Positions 11,720-24,639 of a stretch of DNA of 64,000 bases are shown one piece after another. A model generated the notes under the pieces. That model ran no database searches, had not been told where the DNA came from, and saw only the letters and a program-made list of their open reading frames with translations. Origin of the DNA: Ochotona curzoniae. Taxonomy: Eukaryota > Chordata > Mammalia > Lagomorpha > Ochotonidae. Within the stretch, counting starts at the first letter, position 1; each line of letters begins with the position of its first letter. Made by a program: the position numbers and the translations under genes. The stretch spans positions 15,762,001 through 15,826,000 of the forward strand of contig NW_024466218.1 in the NCBI RefSeq assembly GCF_017591425.1, given 5' to 3'.

Positions 11720-12069
11720 TTCTACATCTATTAAACTATCTTAAGAACAGCTATATCTTTTCACTCGTTCTTACTGCTTGACAGTTGCATTTTGCACATG
11801 TGTATTCATCCGCTTTCTCTTCTATACAAAGCAGTTTATTTTTCTTATCTTTAACTAATACATAAAAATTATATCCTGATGCATGTATATATCATGTAAT
11901 GTTTAAATCTGAGAGATACACCTCTCAGCAAACATTTATCAATTCTGTATGGTAAGAATATTGACAATTGATTTTTTAGCACTTAAAAAGTATATAGTGC
12001 ATTATCATTTACTCTAGGCCCCTTATTATTTAGCACAACAGTGTTTCATCTTTCACCTCGCTAACTTGA
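11720..12069. other. Unannotated stretch
   Basis: Nothing recognisable; AT-rich. Confidence 0.35.
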
Positions 12070-12305
12070 TATCTAATATCAGACTTTGCCCATCTCTCTC
12101 TTCAAATTCTACTTTTCCCAGACCCTAGTACCATTACACTCTCAACTTCTATGATGTCAGGAATTTTACAATGCACATGTAGGTGAGATCAAGTAGAAAT
12201 TATTTCTGGCCCTGACTTATTTCATTTAAAATAAAGACATCCATTTCCATTCATGTTTTCACGGATGAGAGAATTTCATCTTTTTATGGCCAAAGAATAC
12301 ATCAC
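12070..12305 (-). mobile_element. Old L1 3'-region fragment (antisense)
   Basis: Reads as antisense L1: CTTCTATGATGTCAGG, ACATGTAGGTGAGATCA, CTGACTTATTTCATTTAAAAT, CCATTTCCATTCATGTTTTC and GGCCAAAGAATACATCAC in the order expected of reversed L1 sequence just beyond ORF2. The (GT)n at 12306 begins where L1 has its GTATATAC stretch. Confidence 0.75.

Positions 12306-12332
<27 letters not shown>
12306..12332. repeat. (GT)n microsatellite at an L1 edge
   Basis: About 13 GT units directly after the antisense L1 match. It probably grew from the L1 TATATACAC motif. Confidence 0.97.
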
Positions 12333-12336
<4 letters not shown>

Positions 12337-13069
12337 AATACTTTTAAATCCCTACACTATCTCAGGATTATCATATATCTGGTTTCCTTCATAAATGACT
12401 TTTTAAAATTCAGTTTCACGATGTGTCCTTGTTTCTTCTGTACTCTAATCCAGAAAAGGAGCTTCAAAGTCTTTCCTCCAGCAAAAGAACACATGTCATT
12501 TGCAACATATGAACTAAGTTCAAACTTGGACATCTTAAATACATGTGTTTGTGTGTGTATGTGCAATCCAGCAACAGTTTTTGTAGTTCTCAACATTTAT
12601 TATAATGTCAGGTAAGTTACACATCCTCAGTAACCATTCCTCATAAATTCCCAAGAAAATTCTGTTTGTGGAGCTTGGGGATCTAGTGCTGGAGAAGAGA
12701 AGGAATCTGTTCAATAGATGCAATTTCTGCCTCCTTTTCCTCTTTTTAGGCTGAGATAACACAGTTTACCAGGCACTCTGGGAAGAGCATTTAGTCAATG
12801 TATTTACTTCAAGTTGTCAGAGGCAAGAGGCTAAGGAAGAGATTAAATTTATTTGCACAAAGACATGTTTTTACATAATCTAGCTAGAAATGTCTTGAAA
12901 GCAGACGCAGGGTGTTAAAAAACAACAGTTAAAAAATACTTGAACCGAACGTGCTAAGTTCCTCTATAATTTGCCCCATCATTTCCTCAGATTGAATAGA
13001 ACCCTGATCAAGTTTGTAGTCTAGCATCTGAGATAACGTTTTAGTGATCCAATTACATTTTTGGAAATC
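12333..13069. other. Unannotated stretch
   Basis: No gene is seen. A short degenerate GT run lies near 12545-12562. The 120-codon plus-strand frame at 12253-12615 runs through L1 and GT repeat and is not a gene. Confidence 0.4.
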
Positions 13070-13084
13070 AAAACGTATGTTTTC

Positions 13085-13418
13085 TTTAAAAAAAAAGATT
13101 TATTTATTTTACTGGAAAGGCAGATGTACAGAGAGAAGGAAAGACAGAGAGGAAGATCTTCCATCTGATGATTTTCTCCCCAAGTGGCTACAACGGCCGG
13201 TGCTGCACTGATCCAAAGCCAGGAGCCAGAAACTTCTTCCCAAGTCTTCCATGTGGGTGCAGGGTCTCAAGACTATGGGCCGTCCTCAACTGCTTTCCCA
13301 GACCACAAGCAGGGAGCTGGATGGGCAGTAGAGCTGCCAGGATTAGAACCGGTACCCATATGGGATCCTGGCACATTCAAGGCGAGGACCTTAATCATTA
13401 TGCTATTGTGGCAGGCCC
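13085..13418 (-). mobile_element. CSINE, antisense, with target-site duplication
   Basis: Minus strand reads GGGCCTGCCACAATAGCAT, B box GGTTCTAATCC near 13341-13351, CCCATATGGGTACC, and a 3' end CTGCCTTTCCAGTAAAATAA with an A tail. The flanks are AAAACGTATGTTTTC (13070-13084) and AAAATGTATGTTTTC (13419-13433), a 15-bp duplication with one change. Confidence 0.95.
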
Positions 13419-13519
13419 AAAATGTATGTTTTCAAAGTATGAGGAACTATTAGTATTGGTCAAAGCAGGTATATTTTTCATTTTTTAAGATCTATTTTGA
13501 TGTATATTTCAAGGGCTTA

Positions 13520-14260
13520 ACTGTGCTTTAATACATCTATGTGTTTTGATGAAATGAGCGCGATTAACATGCCTAACACTCAAAATCTTCTAGTTATTTT
13601 GAAATATACCATGTTATTGTTATCTGTAATCATTGTAGTATGCTTAAAAACCACTAAAATTATTTCCTTTATCCAGTGTAACTTTCTGCCTTTTAACCAA
13701 CTTCACCATATGCACCCCAACCAGCAATGCCACTACCACTCCATTAACCTTCCCAACATTTAGTAAACCCATTCTGTTGTTAAATTCTCTGAAATTAACT
13801 TTTTCTGTCAGTACTATACTTTGTTTCTTATAACTTTCTGTCATTTTTTGAAGCCAAGCATTGTGACAACTATAGCTTTATTCTTCCTCAGAAGTACTTT
13901 GACTATCAAATTCTATCTACTATGGCTCCCTATGAACTTTTGGATTTGTTCCTGCTTTTGTAAAGAATGGCATCCACATGGAATCTCTAGATTATTGCAT
14001 ATTATAGGAACATTTTCATAATACTAAGACATACAATCCAGGGACTTGCTGCTTTCTCATTCGTTTCAATTTCTTTCATCAAAGTTTTACCTAGTCTTCA
14101 TTGTAGACATCATTCATTCTTTTGGTTAAATCTATATCTAGACATTTTACTAGATGTAATAATATTGCTTGACTTCATTTTCACATTGGTTTCTATCTTT
14201 ATATAAAAAACACTTGATTTTACATGATGATTTTGAATCCCATAACTTACCTTTTCAGTT
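13520..14260 (-). mobile_element. Old L1, antisense, rearranged or internally deleted
   Basis: 13520-13745 reads as reversed L1 3' UTR (ATTAACATGCCTAACACTCA, TCTAGTTATTTTGAAATATACC, TTATTGTTATCTGTAATCAT). From about 13780 it reads as reversed ORF2 (TTTTTGAAGCCAAGCATTGTG, AATGGCATCCACATGGAATC, TCTAGATTATTGCATATTATAGG). The ORF2 3' end and first part of the UTR appear to be missing between the two. No open frame survives. Confidence 0.65.
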
Positions 14261-14847
14261 GTAACTTTTTTATGTGCAGGATCTTTAGGATTTTTTTATA
14301 TCGAGTCATACGACCTGTGGAGATGGACAGGATGACCTACTCACTTCTACTCTGGATGACCTTTCTTTCTCCCTGTTGCCTAATTGTTCTGACTAGGACT
14401 TCGTGAATCTAAGACATCAATATTCAAGATCCCGATGCGAATAATCAGATGGAAGTTCACTGAATCCTAGAGTGAACCTAATGTCACATTCAGCATCTGA
14501 TAACTCACACCAGCTCTCTTCCTGCTTGTGTATGTCTCAGGACCTGGGAAAACACACAGAGCGAGGACCCAGTGCCAAGCTACCCTGACACCTTATGATT
14601 ATAGCTACGACAAAGGCAAAAGTTCTCAATACTCAGAAATTTTGCACACAATTGCCCCTTCTCTTCAACAGAGTTGATGTCACCAGTTGGTACAATAAAA
14701 TAACACATATAGAAACCAAAATTGCTACTAAATTACAGGCTTTGAAAAAGTTTGGAAACAAAAATGATGAAGGGTAGTCTGATATAAACACATCTTACTA
14801 ATGTGTAGTGATATAAAATGTTTCTGAGTAGATTTTTGGCATATTGG
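14261..14847. other. Unannotated stretch
   Basis: No gene, RNA or confident repeat is seen. Confidence 0.35.
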
Positions 14848-15140
14848 AAAAAACGCCACCCGGGGCACCTGCATCCCTTCTTGGAGCTGATGGGTTTCAG
14901 GCCCACCTCTGCAGTTGTTCCTAACTTCTTATTAATGAAAGATCCGAGACGCAGCAGCCAGTTGCTCAAGTGCTAAGTGATTTCTCGCCACAACATGGAT
15001 GATGCAGATTGAGTTACATCAAGACGTTTCTGGCCTGGCTCATCCTGGTTGTTGTGGGCATTTGCAGGAGTGAGTCAGAAGATAGGAGCTCTTGTTTTCT
15101 CCCTTCCCGACTCTCTGACTTTAAAATAATGATGATGACG
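14848..15140 (+). mobile_element. CSINE, old diverged copy
   Basis: Recognised by GCACCTGCATCCC near 14865, GGGTTTCAGGCCCACCTCTG (B-box region) near 14891, CAGTTGCTCAAGTGC near 14960, TTTCTGGCCTGGCTCATCC near 15028, GTTGTGGGCATTTGCAGGAG near 15051 and a CT-rich 3' end. The variant wording suggests an older subfamily than the copies with target duplications. Confidence 0.65.
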
Positions 15141-16439
15141 ATCATGACAATAACAATCACTGGATATAGTCTACACTCCATACTTTTTACTGTTTCATAC
15201 TATTTGATTTTCACAGGTCCTATAAATCAGGAACATTATTTTCATGTAGAGACCATGAAAGCAGATTAGAAGGGATTGCATAAAATTAGGCATTTAGTGA
15301 ACATTATACAGTACAAGACTACAACTCATAGTAATAGTATCCTGAACAAATTCTTATGAACATCTTCAGCAGGATCCTAAGGAGCATCCAGGCATGGGGT
15401 GAATAATAAGGCCCAAGGAAAATAGAGCAAAATCAACTGGACTTGCTTGTAATACCTCTTATTTAGATAAAGCACAGTATACTTATTAGATAAAATGGGG
15501 CCAAAACTTCATCTGTAAACGCAGAACTTAATGGATTCTTGCTTTTCCCATAAATTCAGGCTAAGGAATTGATGGAATTATTTTTAGCACAGAGAGGAAC
15601 GTATTATCAGAAAAAACCCAAATCTGTTTTCACGATTGAAGAAAAAGTAATCAGATAGGCCATTTAACTACTTAAAGTCTGAATGTCCATACCTAACAAA
15701 AGGGAATGACAGCAGTAGAGAAACAATTCAATAGATATCATTTCTTATGATCATTGCAATGTACAAGTCACTGTCATATTGTTGTGTGGCATTAACTCTT
15801 GAACTTTTTATGTTCAGAAAAACATAGATGTGATTACAACTCTGAGGATGAAATGACACAGGAAAGTTAGCTCAGACTTGCCGTGAGTATCCTCCAAGCA
15901 AGGAGCTTAGCCCACCTTGGCCATCCATAGTCCTTAGTTGTTGCCAAATATTTTGACATGTCACCACTACCTAGTAATGAAAATTCTGTATTGGGACTGC
16001 TTTCCTGCTGTAAGGATTGCTGTGGAAAGTAGAAAACAGCTTTGAAAATTAGAGACTGTCCTCATGCTGGAAAAGTGGGTAGGTATTAATGGAGTAGAAG
16101 AACGAGCCCACCAATGTTCCTTTAGGAGATATGCCCAAGGGTGAAAGGATGGAGTTAAATTAATTCAATAGACTCAGGTAAATTAAAGTATCCTTGAACA
16201 TCAATAGCCCTTCTCCAAATGGAGAAGTCTCAAAAATGACTTGTAATAATTCCCCTTTCATTTCCACAAACCTTTTTCTCCATCTAGCGACATAACACCA
16301 CACTTTTCTAGATACTTGAGTCCTTTGTTGTCCTTTGTGCAATTATCCTTCTCTGTTAGATTGGGCTTCCTTTCTGCACAATGGTAGTTTTTTTATTATC
16401 ATTTCTTTCTTCCTCATCCCACACTTTTCCAGCTATAAT
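15141..16439. other. Unannotated stretch
   Basis: About 1.3 kb with no gene or repeat that I can name. Confidence 0.4.
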
Positions 16440-16573
16440 AGGACATTTACACAATATTTTAATTGACACATAAACTATTGTGTGCATTCAAAGTATACAA
16501 TGTTGCAATTTGACATGTGAGTATATGTTGTATAATAAGTACCACAATAAGATTAATCAGAATATGTTCTGTG
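16440..16573 (-). mobile_element. L1 3' UTR fragment, antisense (short)
   Basis: ATTTTAATTGACACATAAACT, CATTCAAAGTATACAATG and ACAATAAGATTAATCAGAATATG follow the order of reversed L1 3' UTR. It is diverged and is followed by a GT tract. Confidence 0.55.
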
Positions 16574-16600
16574 GTGTGTGTGTGTGTGTGTGTGTGTGTG
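16574..16600. repeat. (GT)n microsatellite
   Basis: About 13 GT units directly after an antisense L1 3' UTR fragment. Confidence 0.96.
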
Positions 16601-16979
16601 ATGAGTAATTAAGGGAAGGTTGCAAAATTCTCTGCTGTACAACAAAGGAAAATGTGAATCACTAATATCTTCTTAATCATGTGAGCACTGTTAGTTGAAA
16701 AAGGTGTTAAAAATACATATGGTATCTGACATACAGAATATGTTTAGAACCTGAATAAGTTCTCATCAATAGAAATCAAGGTCTTTTATTTCAGGTAATA
16801 TGGAAGACAGAATGCAGGACTTCTCTGGCAGTGTGAAACAATATCCACTGTTATGCATGTTTGACTCAGAGTCTGCAGTGTAGTGGGAGAGGGCTTTTTA
16901 TGGAATATTACTGATACAGATATTAGAAACTAGAAGGAATCCTAATTTAGAAATAGTGGTCAATCTCTTTGAATTGTGC
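16601..16979. other. Unannotated stretch
   Basis: Nothing recognisable. Possible upstream part of the retrocopy candidate that follows. Confidence 0.3.
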
Positions 16980-17831
16980 CTTTTTAGGATGACAGTGCTC
17001 ATTGTGGAAAAAATTTCAGCTAGAAAACAGCACAAGAGCCTATGACGTTCAGATTGGTTTGACATCAAGATAACCAGGTAGACAGAAACACTCTGACTTT
17101 TCATCTCCACTAGGGATGTACAAGACCCCTGATGAAAAGGACTGAAGCCATGGCATTGAGGACTGCTCGATAAAGATGTTTTCCCAGTATGTGGCAGCAG
17201 TTAAAAAGCAAATAGGTTTCCGGGATATAACAAAAAAGATTGGAAGATAGCGTGGCACAATGAACAACGGAGGCTTTTTCTTCAGAGAGCCTGGACACCT
17301 GCCATCGTACCGCCTGACAGCGATGAGGCAGGTTGAAAGGATCCTGAGCAATGCATCCGAGATAGCTTGAAGTGAGGATGATCTATTCGGAATGTCTGGA
17401 AAGGGAATCACTGGCAGTCAGATGGAAGGATTCACAATTATGAAAGCCACAGCGAAAGCTGATCAGATTCTCCTTTCTGCTGGGCCTTATGCTTCAAAAC
17501 AACCAGAACTTCATTTTATTAAAATGCTCATTGCTGTCAGATAAGGAGATGGGAGTCTGCTTGACAGCACTGCCTAAAAGGCATTGTTAAGGATGTTGGC
17601 AGAGCTCTCACGCCACATGACCTAGACAGGGCTCTTGCTTATGCATCCTCCTAGTGCAGCCCTGGAAGCAAAATGCATTGCAAAGACAAGTCAGGCTGGT
17701 TTCTGGATTAAATTCCCCTGTCCACTGCTGTGTGCTTCATGGAATGTGGTAAGCTGAGCGTGAACTTGAGCAAAGGGCTGTTGAGCAAATAAAGGCAGAT
17801 AAAGAATGTTAAAAGGACTAAAAAAAAAATG
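16980..17831 (+). pseudogene. Possible decayed processed retrocopy, parent unknown
   Basis: About 0.85 kb less AT-rich than its surroundings. It ends in an AATAAA near 17788 about 30 bases before an A run at 17821-17830, the layout expected of a reverse-transcribed mRNA. One plus-strand frame gives a fairly complex peptide between about 17281 and 17475, with QVERILSNASEIA before a stop and ITGSQMEGFTIMKATAKADQ after it; later matches would need frame changes. I do not recognise the parent and see no convincing target-site duplication. AATAAA and A runs also arise by chance in AT-rich DNA, so this is tentative. It could equally be a conserved noncoding stretch. Confidence 0.3.
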
Positions 17832-18839
17832 TATAAATTGCAAACTGTCAGACCATCCACAGAGTCAGCCAAGTCCAAATGGCTTCATTTTCCTTTTCTA
17901 GCCTGGCCAGTCTGCTTGCGTTTCTCCCACTGGTGTTTTTTGGGATAGAATCCAGGCCATTATGAACAAATCCAACAATGTGCAGCGATCTTGAAGCCTG
18001 CCGAAAAGTTTGGTACTACTTAAATTATACCTCATTTATCTTTACCAGGGGATGTTTTTTTTTTCAGTTCTGTCAAAAGTATCATTTGGTCCCTACTGAG
18101 CTAACTTGTAATTCTACCATTTGGGAATGAGTTAGAGTCACAGTTTATAACAAATGCTCAGGATTCAGTATTTCCTCTCAGTAATTTCAGCAATTGTAAC
18201 CTCTCTCCTTTCATAGTACATGCTTATCTTCCCTTTGCTGTCTTTTCAGCTAGGCGTAGAGTCATGTCCCTTGGCAAACTTGACCTTTACCAAAACACAC
18301 AAGGTTCTTTGCATGTCAACAAGCCACTTGTTAGGTGATTAGTTGCTTGCAGTACAACTGTTCAACCTCCAGTGTTCCTTCTGGGGATTCGCTTCACTCT
18401 TCTGTTGGCATTGGCCTAGCTGAGAGTGTTAGGAAAATTTCTGGAGATGGCAAGAAACGAAGTGTTGTAGCCATCGCTTTGACTCCAGAACCAGAGGAGC
18501 CAAGCTAGACAGTGAGATCCATCCTTAGAAATTTTCTGTTTCTAGGGAGTTCGCTTGGCTCAACCTTGATTTCTTTACTTGTGTAATAAAAACCATGCTT
18601 TCCCACAGTGATTTTATTTTTTTGGCAACACACGTGATACAAATGGAATCATTTCACCTAATGTCCTGTGTCTAGCAATTGACCCTTTTACACTTTTTTT
18701 CGCTTTGCTTCCTTCACTAACTACCCTTTCACCTTCCACCTTCCTTACTTGCTTCCCTCTTTTCCTTCTCCCTGCTTCCCTATTCTACTCCATCTGTCTC
18801 TATTTGCCGGTTATCCTCTCTAATCTTCCCAAGGTATAT
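17832..18839. other. Unannotated stretch
   Basis: No gene or confident repeat. A pyrimidine-rich run begins near 18690. Confidence 0.4.
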
Positions 18840-19195
18840 CAATGCACTGTACCAATGCATTGCTCTTTCCTACAGACATTTTCTCACATGTCCCTTGATC
18901 ATGTCTGTGATTACCTCTCTGTGCCACAAATATTATACAAGTATAGTTCTTCCTTCAACAATGTGCTTTTCCAGTCTCGCCTGCACCATGGTCTCTTCTC
19001 TAAGGAACTTACCTGTTGTTCATTTATTTTACGCTCCTAGTTCTTACTGCAGTTACTACAGCTCCCTTTTTTTAATATAATTACGTTTTTCTGTTTAATT
19101 GGATTCTAAGCTTTCTAAGGCAAGGCTGTATCTATTATATTCTTGGTGTAGATATTACATAAAACATGTTAATTGATGGATCATTAAATCAAAAC
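18840..19195 (+). mobile_element. Probable L2 3' fragment
   Basis: The part from about 19095 reads GGATTCTAAGCTTTCTAAGG, CAAGGCTGTATCTATTATATTC, TTGGTGTAGATATTACATAAA, closely following the end of mammalian L2 (ACTGTAAGCTCCTTGAGGGCAGGG-like, then 'catagtaggtgctcaataaa'-like). The upstream limit is a guess. The 111-codon frame at 18705-19040 overlaps it and is not a gene. Confidence 0.5.
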
Positions 19196-20518
19196 CCCAT
19201 TCTTTTTAATTCAGTTCTACCTATTTATGTCAAGATATTTCTTCATATTGCCAAGTGAGAGAATTTTCAACTTTTCCTAAAAGGATTTCTGGTGAATGGC
19301 TAATATCTTTCTATAGAGGTAAAATCCTAGACTCAAAAGTCAGGACACGATGTGTACTTTAGAGCTCATGTGCGAATGCGGGTTGACTCCAGTTCTCCAC
19401 TGAGTGTCTCACTTCCACCAGCAGGCACAGTTTTCTCTACTTCAGGATGCTTGAAAAGTCTTATCTCTCCAGGGGCCATTAAAACAGATTCACTCTGTAA
19501 ACAGCATTCCAACTGACAAAGCAGGAAAGAGCCATCCAGTGATGGATTTGAACTCTCTACTTTTGGACATCTATGACTGGAATTTCTACAGTTGCTCTAT
19601 AAGAGAACGACGTGTTCTTTGTTTGGTCACAAAGCACAGAAATCATCTCACTCCATCTCTAGATCAGAGCACATCTATTTGTAATAACATTGTTCTATTC
19701 AGTCCCTGATGGATTATTCCATTTTTCTATGAGCATGTGTTAAGCGAGTAGAAAATCACTAACTTTCTTTCATCTGAACAAGCATTTGGCATATAAAGTT
19801 AACCTAGAACACATACACACAAGCAAACATGTATGTTTCAGGTTTTAGCTTTTCATAAGCTTTCTCCACCACAGCCGGAGTTCAAGCTCCCAAAACATCG
19901 GTACATTAAAAAAAATGTATGTAGGCAGATCTGATGAGCTAAGAACTTAATTACAATAACTCAATTGCACTAATATTGGTATCTTGTGATGCTGCTGCAA
20001 GTGAGGAAAGCTTTGCCTCATTTTGCATATGCCATTCAAGGGCATATTTATGAGGACTGATCAATGCAAAAAAGCCAACAAGCATATCTGAATTATTTTC
20101 AATGGTCCAAAATTTCATTTCAGATCTTCATTAAAATAGTGAGACTTTATGTCCCTCCCCTAATCTTGAGACACAGCTTCCTCATTAAGGAAAAGAAACC
20201 TTAAAGTAGTTGATATGTTTTTCCAGGTATAGTGCCTGTCTTCCTAGTCATCTATGGCTAGAGAAATGAACTTTGTAATAGCTGAAAAGTAACAGCCTTT
20301 GGAATGTGTGCCAAGTATTACTGTCTATCGTATCTGCAAAGGCTATGAGACTTCACCCAAAGAAGCAATTGCAGCACAAAATGTTGATATGTATTGGTTC
20401 ATCAGTCCCATCTTCAGAAAACATCTCTAACTGCATTCATTCACTTTCTGGTGACTTCTGCAGCCATTTTCATGCCTCATTCCCTACCAGGACTGCATTT
20501 GTTTCTCTTCTTATCAAG

Positions 20519-20519
<1 letters not shown>
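19196..20519. other. Unannotated stretch
   Basis: No gene. 19980-20100 has a moderately complex unique sequence without repeat character; nothing more can be said from sequence alone. Confidence 0.35.

Positions 20520-20561
<42 letters not shown>
20520..20561. repeat. (CA)n microsatellite
   Basis: About 21 uninterrupted CA units, one of the two longest in the window; expected to be highly variable in length. Confidence 0.98.
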
Positions 20562-20563
<2 letters not shown>

Positions 20564-22699
20564 TGATAAAACAAGCCTTGTTAAATAGGTCTAATCAATT
20601 TCTGAAATTCATGCCACCTAACCCATCCCTTCAGATGAATCACAAGAATCTCAAAATATGTAGTTTGTTATCTTCAGATTAAAATTCTTATATCCCTATG
20701 TGTTCTATATTGGGCCAGTCTATCAGTTGATATAATACTAAAAAGGTTTCACAAAATAAAATATGACCTGTATCTAGCAAACTTGGAAAGACATATCCCT
20801 GCTTTTAGTAGCATTAACATTACTTGATCTCTTTACTTGCCACAAAGCAAACAGCAGTGCTAAACTAATGCAAATCAAGAATTCAGCTCAGGCATCGAGC
20901 CTCATACTGTTCACATGTCAAATGTGAGCACTAGCAGCAGGAAACTGGCCTGTTCTTTCTAATTACAATTATGATAAGAGTTTAGCACAAGTCTGCTTAA
21001 AGTCATAAAACCTTTCGGAGCAAGATTGGTGTTTTATCACATTGTATATGCATATGATTAGGCTTATTTGACTGCTCAGAGGGAAAAAAATGCTTCCCAT
21101 TGTCCAACATACTCATATTTAGGATGCTACAAGGGGAATCCCATGTGCAATCCACATTGTCTAGTTCTCATGAAAATGACACACGCACGAAAAACAAGAT
21201 GCTAGAAAAGGTTTCCCCCCATCCCTCCTCTCTAAAACTGATTTTCCATTCCTAGGACAAAAAAGCTAGAGTTCAAATAAAAGCCCTTTAATTGGATAGA
21301 ATTTCTATAGAAAAAAAAACTAATGCTGTTTAGACCAGAAGGCAAACACAATTCTCTATCTCACCAGGGAGCCATATTTTCCCAACCAAGCTTGGTCCAT
21401 CTTTCCTCACACTTAAAAAAAAGGCAAAGAGTGCTGTAATTAGTACATTAATTTTCCCCCTATCATTCTTCTCCACTCATATGCCAGAGTGCGGTAAGTA
21501 AGGGCAGGCATGGAGAATTGCTTCAAAACATTGATGGAAGAACCAACTGATTGATGGATACTGAATTGAAGCAATCTTCTGTTCACCGATTGGTTTGCCA
21601 ATCATCAGTAAGCCAGGAATGTTGAAAAGGAGCCAAGCCAGTCAGATGTGCCACCAAAAAAAAAATAAAAGTTCATTGCAGAATATTTTGGGATGCCAGA
21701 TGCCAATCACTCATGGGACTTTGCTGCTCAATTAGAATTTCAGATGTGGACTTCAATTATAATCTAGCAGAAAAAGGATGATGGAACAAACCCAAGCAAC
21801 TTTATTTTTAGCGAACTCTGCTCTTAGCCACCACAAATTCTGCATATCTATTTTGGGAATTTGTTATTGTAGTTTGGTGGCTTTCATTCACGTTGTTGAA
21901 AAGTACCAGGTAGACAGCTTTAAGGAGTTGGATGTCCTCACTCTAGGGAAACTGGGAGGCACAGTGTCACATTTGGGCACATTTGTCCCTGAAGCCTTAG
22001 CATTGATCTTAGTGAACCATCTTTAAGAGACGTAGAAAGACTTAAATTCCAAGAATAATCAGTTCCCCTTAAAATCCGCTCCAAAATACTTTGGAGACAA
22101 TGAGTCAGAAGTCTACAACTGTGTTACAGAACCAAGTAGAAATTGCAGGACAGAAGAGTTCCAAATTCAGTAGCAACCTGTGGTGTAACCTGATACCCAT
22201 GTCCAAGGCAGCCAGCAAGGCACAGATATTTATTGAGCACAGGCTAAGAAGAAACAAACAACAGAAAGACTCAGGTTTTCATAAATGTAGCTTAAGAATA
22301 GCCTCTTTGTCACTGGATGAAAATGTTTAGTAAACAGGATGATGAAATATTTTCAAATTTCATAGAAATATTAATGGGATTCAAAGAAGCAATCACTGAT
22401 TTGGTGATGATTGTGTCAGTTCACTTTAAAATGATGGCTATTCTTACCCCACCCCCTCACCTACCATAGCTTTAATTAAACAAAATACATTCTTCTAAGA
22501 CCATGAAACAGCAATTAGAATGTAAAGACATTTGGTATGATTTTTTGGGTGACATTTTATTCTGTTCCAAAAAGTATACTGGAATATTACAATAAATTAA
22601 TTTCATTACTTAAGAATAGCAAATCCACTTGAAATATGACAAGCACCAATCAGAATGCAAATACTCTATAAAATACTCAATGCATTTAATTTTCTTACT
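20562..22699. other. Unannotated stretch, about 2.1 kb
   Basis: No gene, RNA or confident repeat. A possible relic of an ancient MIR/L2-type end lies near 22220-22245 (ATATTTATTGAGCACAGGC). Confidence 0.4.
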
Positions 22700-22870
22700 T
22701 AACTTTTAAAAAAATTAATTGAAAGTAACTGAATACATTCAAAGTATACAAGGTAGTTTTATATATATATACGTATATATACTGCAAAATTATCACAATC
22801 AAATTAACATATCCACCACCACCCATGCTGTAATTTACATCTTCAGGAATTGTTCATCGTCTAACAGAAA
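22700..22870 (-). mobile_element. L1 3' UTR fragment, antisense
   Basis: AATTGAAAGTAACTGAATAC, CATTCAAAGTATACAAGG, a TATATATACG stretch and AAATTAACATATCCACCACC match the order of reversed L1 3' UTR. Diverged; ends approximate. Confidence 0.6.
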
Positions 22871-24276
22871 ATGTTTACTTTTCACCAACATCTTCTCTTT
22901 TATCCCATTTGTAAAAAATGTCAAACTCATAAAAGCAAAGATTAGTGTGGTGACATTGAGAAGGTAGACTTGTAAATCAACAGCCAACTGGTGAGAGGCT
23001 CCTTCAGTCCACTTCCATTTCCTGAGATCTGCTCCCATAATCTGAGCTGTTATGTCAAAAGACAATAGGCCAAACATTCTACTTGGCATAAGCTGACAGG
23101 GCCTTGCCTCCACCAAGCCCCTCATCTTCAAAACCATGGCCATCAATGGCCATTAATTTTTACTAAACAAACAATGCTGGGATACTAGTGCTTTGGAATT
23201 AAGGAAAAATATACTCTGAGCAGATGGAGAGCCCTTAGGGAACACACAATCAAATGAAAGAAGGCAATTACTTCTTCAAAAGAGATGTCAAAGTTCACAC
23301 AACCTACCCAAAACTTACTATTTATTTTCACTAAAAAAAGTGAACACTTACTGTATTGAATTTCTGTGCTGCATGGTTCTAGGGAAATAACATACACAAG
23401 GTTCTTGCCATCTACTAAAATGAACAGGATAAAAATATACTGCAGATACAATCACATGCATACATTAGATATTCAACTAGTATGTATTACATGAGGTCAG
23501 ATCAGAAGATATCAGATTTGCCTGAAGTACTTTGCTGAGATTTCAAAAAATTCATACAGAAAAAACAGTTTTCTAGGTAACAGCATTATAATAGATAAAT
23601 TGGAAAACTTGGCCTAAACAACAAACTTATTAGCTTGAATTACTCACTTTATGATTCTAATTTGGTCATAAAAATGAAATATTTGCCAAAAGATTTTGAA
23701 TTCTCAAAAAATCATTATCAATTAAATAAATTTAAGTCTCAAGAAATGAAACTGTATTGTAATGGATCAACAGATCCTCTTATACTAAGCCTCAGCACTT
23801 CCTTAATAATAGTTGCTGGCTTTTAGGAAAGAGACTCAAGAAGAGAGACAGGGTAGAAATTCATAACAAGACTGAACAGTTATTGAAAAAATAAATTCAC
23901 AGAGGGTGGCCAGATGCCTGCGTGTAGCCTGTGTGAAGGTCTGGCAATCGCCCAGTCCTGTAGAATGTGTTTTTTAATAGCTTGAGGGTCTTGGGGTGTT
24001 CAGAGGAGAGAAAGAGTTCAATCGAGATGGGGAAATATGTGGAATTATGGCAGTTTTTCAAGGACTTTTCTACCTTCTTTGGCCTTGCTGGCTAGGCTGG
24101 ATGGTTGGAAGGACTGTAGAGGGTGGAATAGGCAACAATGCAATGCAAGGACTAGACTGGGCTTTTGAAGTCAGCACAACAGTCCTGAGGGGACTGGCTA
24201 TAATTAATCTCTGGGATTTGTAATGACTTCAGAACCAGAATGGCTAAAGCTTGTGTCTTTTCCCTCACAGTCCCCC
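22871..24276. other. Unannotated stretch
   Basis: No gene or confident repeat is seen. Confidence 0.4.
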
Positions 24277-24595
24277 TTTTTTTAAGATTTATTTATTTTG
24301 ATTGGAAATCAGATTTATGGAGAGAAGGAGAAACAAAGATTTTCCACCCACTGATTCACTCCACAAGAGGCCACAATGGCCGAAGCTAATTCAATCTGAA
24401 GCCAGGCGCCAGGAATTTCTTCTAGGTCTCCCATGTAGTACAGGGTTCCAAGTCTTTGAGCCATCCTCTGCTGCTTTCCCAGGCCTTAAGCAGGGAGCTT
24501 GATGAGAAGTAGAGGATACAGGATACTAACTGCTGCCTATATGTGATCCTGGCAGATGCAAGGCAAAGATTTAGCCACCATTATCACATGGGGCC
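24277..24595 (-). mobile_element. CSINE, antisense
   Basis: The minus strand reads GGGGCCCCATGTGATAATGG at its 5' end (near 24595), TGCATCTGCCAGGATCACAT, GCTCAAAGACTTGGAACC, GAATCAGTGGGTGGAAAATC and ends AATAAATAAATCTTAAAAAA. The B box is degraded, so it is a middle-aged copy. Confidence 0.87.
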
Positions 24596-24639
24596 CCACA
24601 ATTCACTTTTGAGAATGGGCCAACCTAATCTAATGTTAT

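Noticed and set aside
17049..17411. 120-codon minus-strand open frame in the retrocopy candidate
   Set aside because: It runs opposite to the poly(A)-like end and recalls no protein, so likely chance.
20520..20561. CRISPR-like array of short repeats
   Set aside because: It is a plain CA microsatellite; there are no spacers, and the genome is mammalian.
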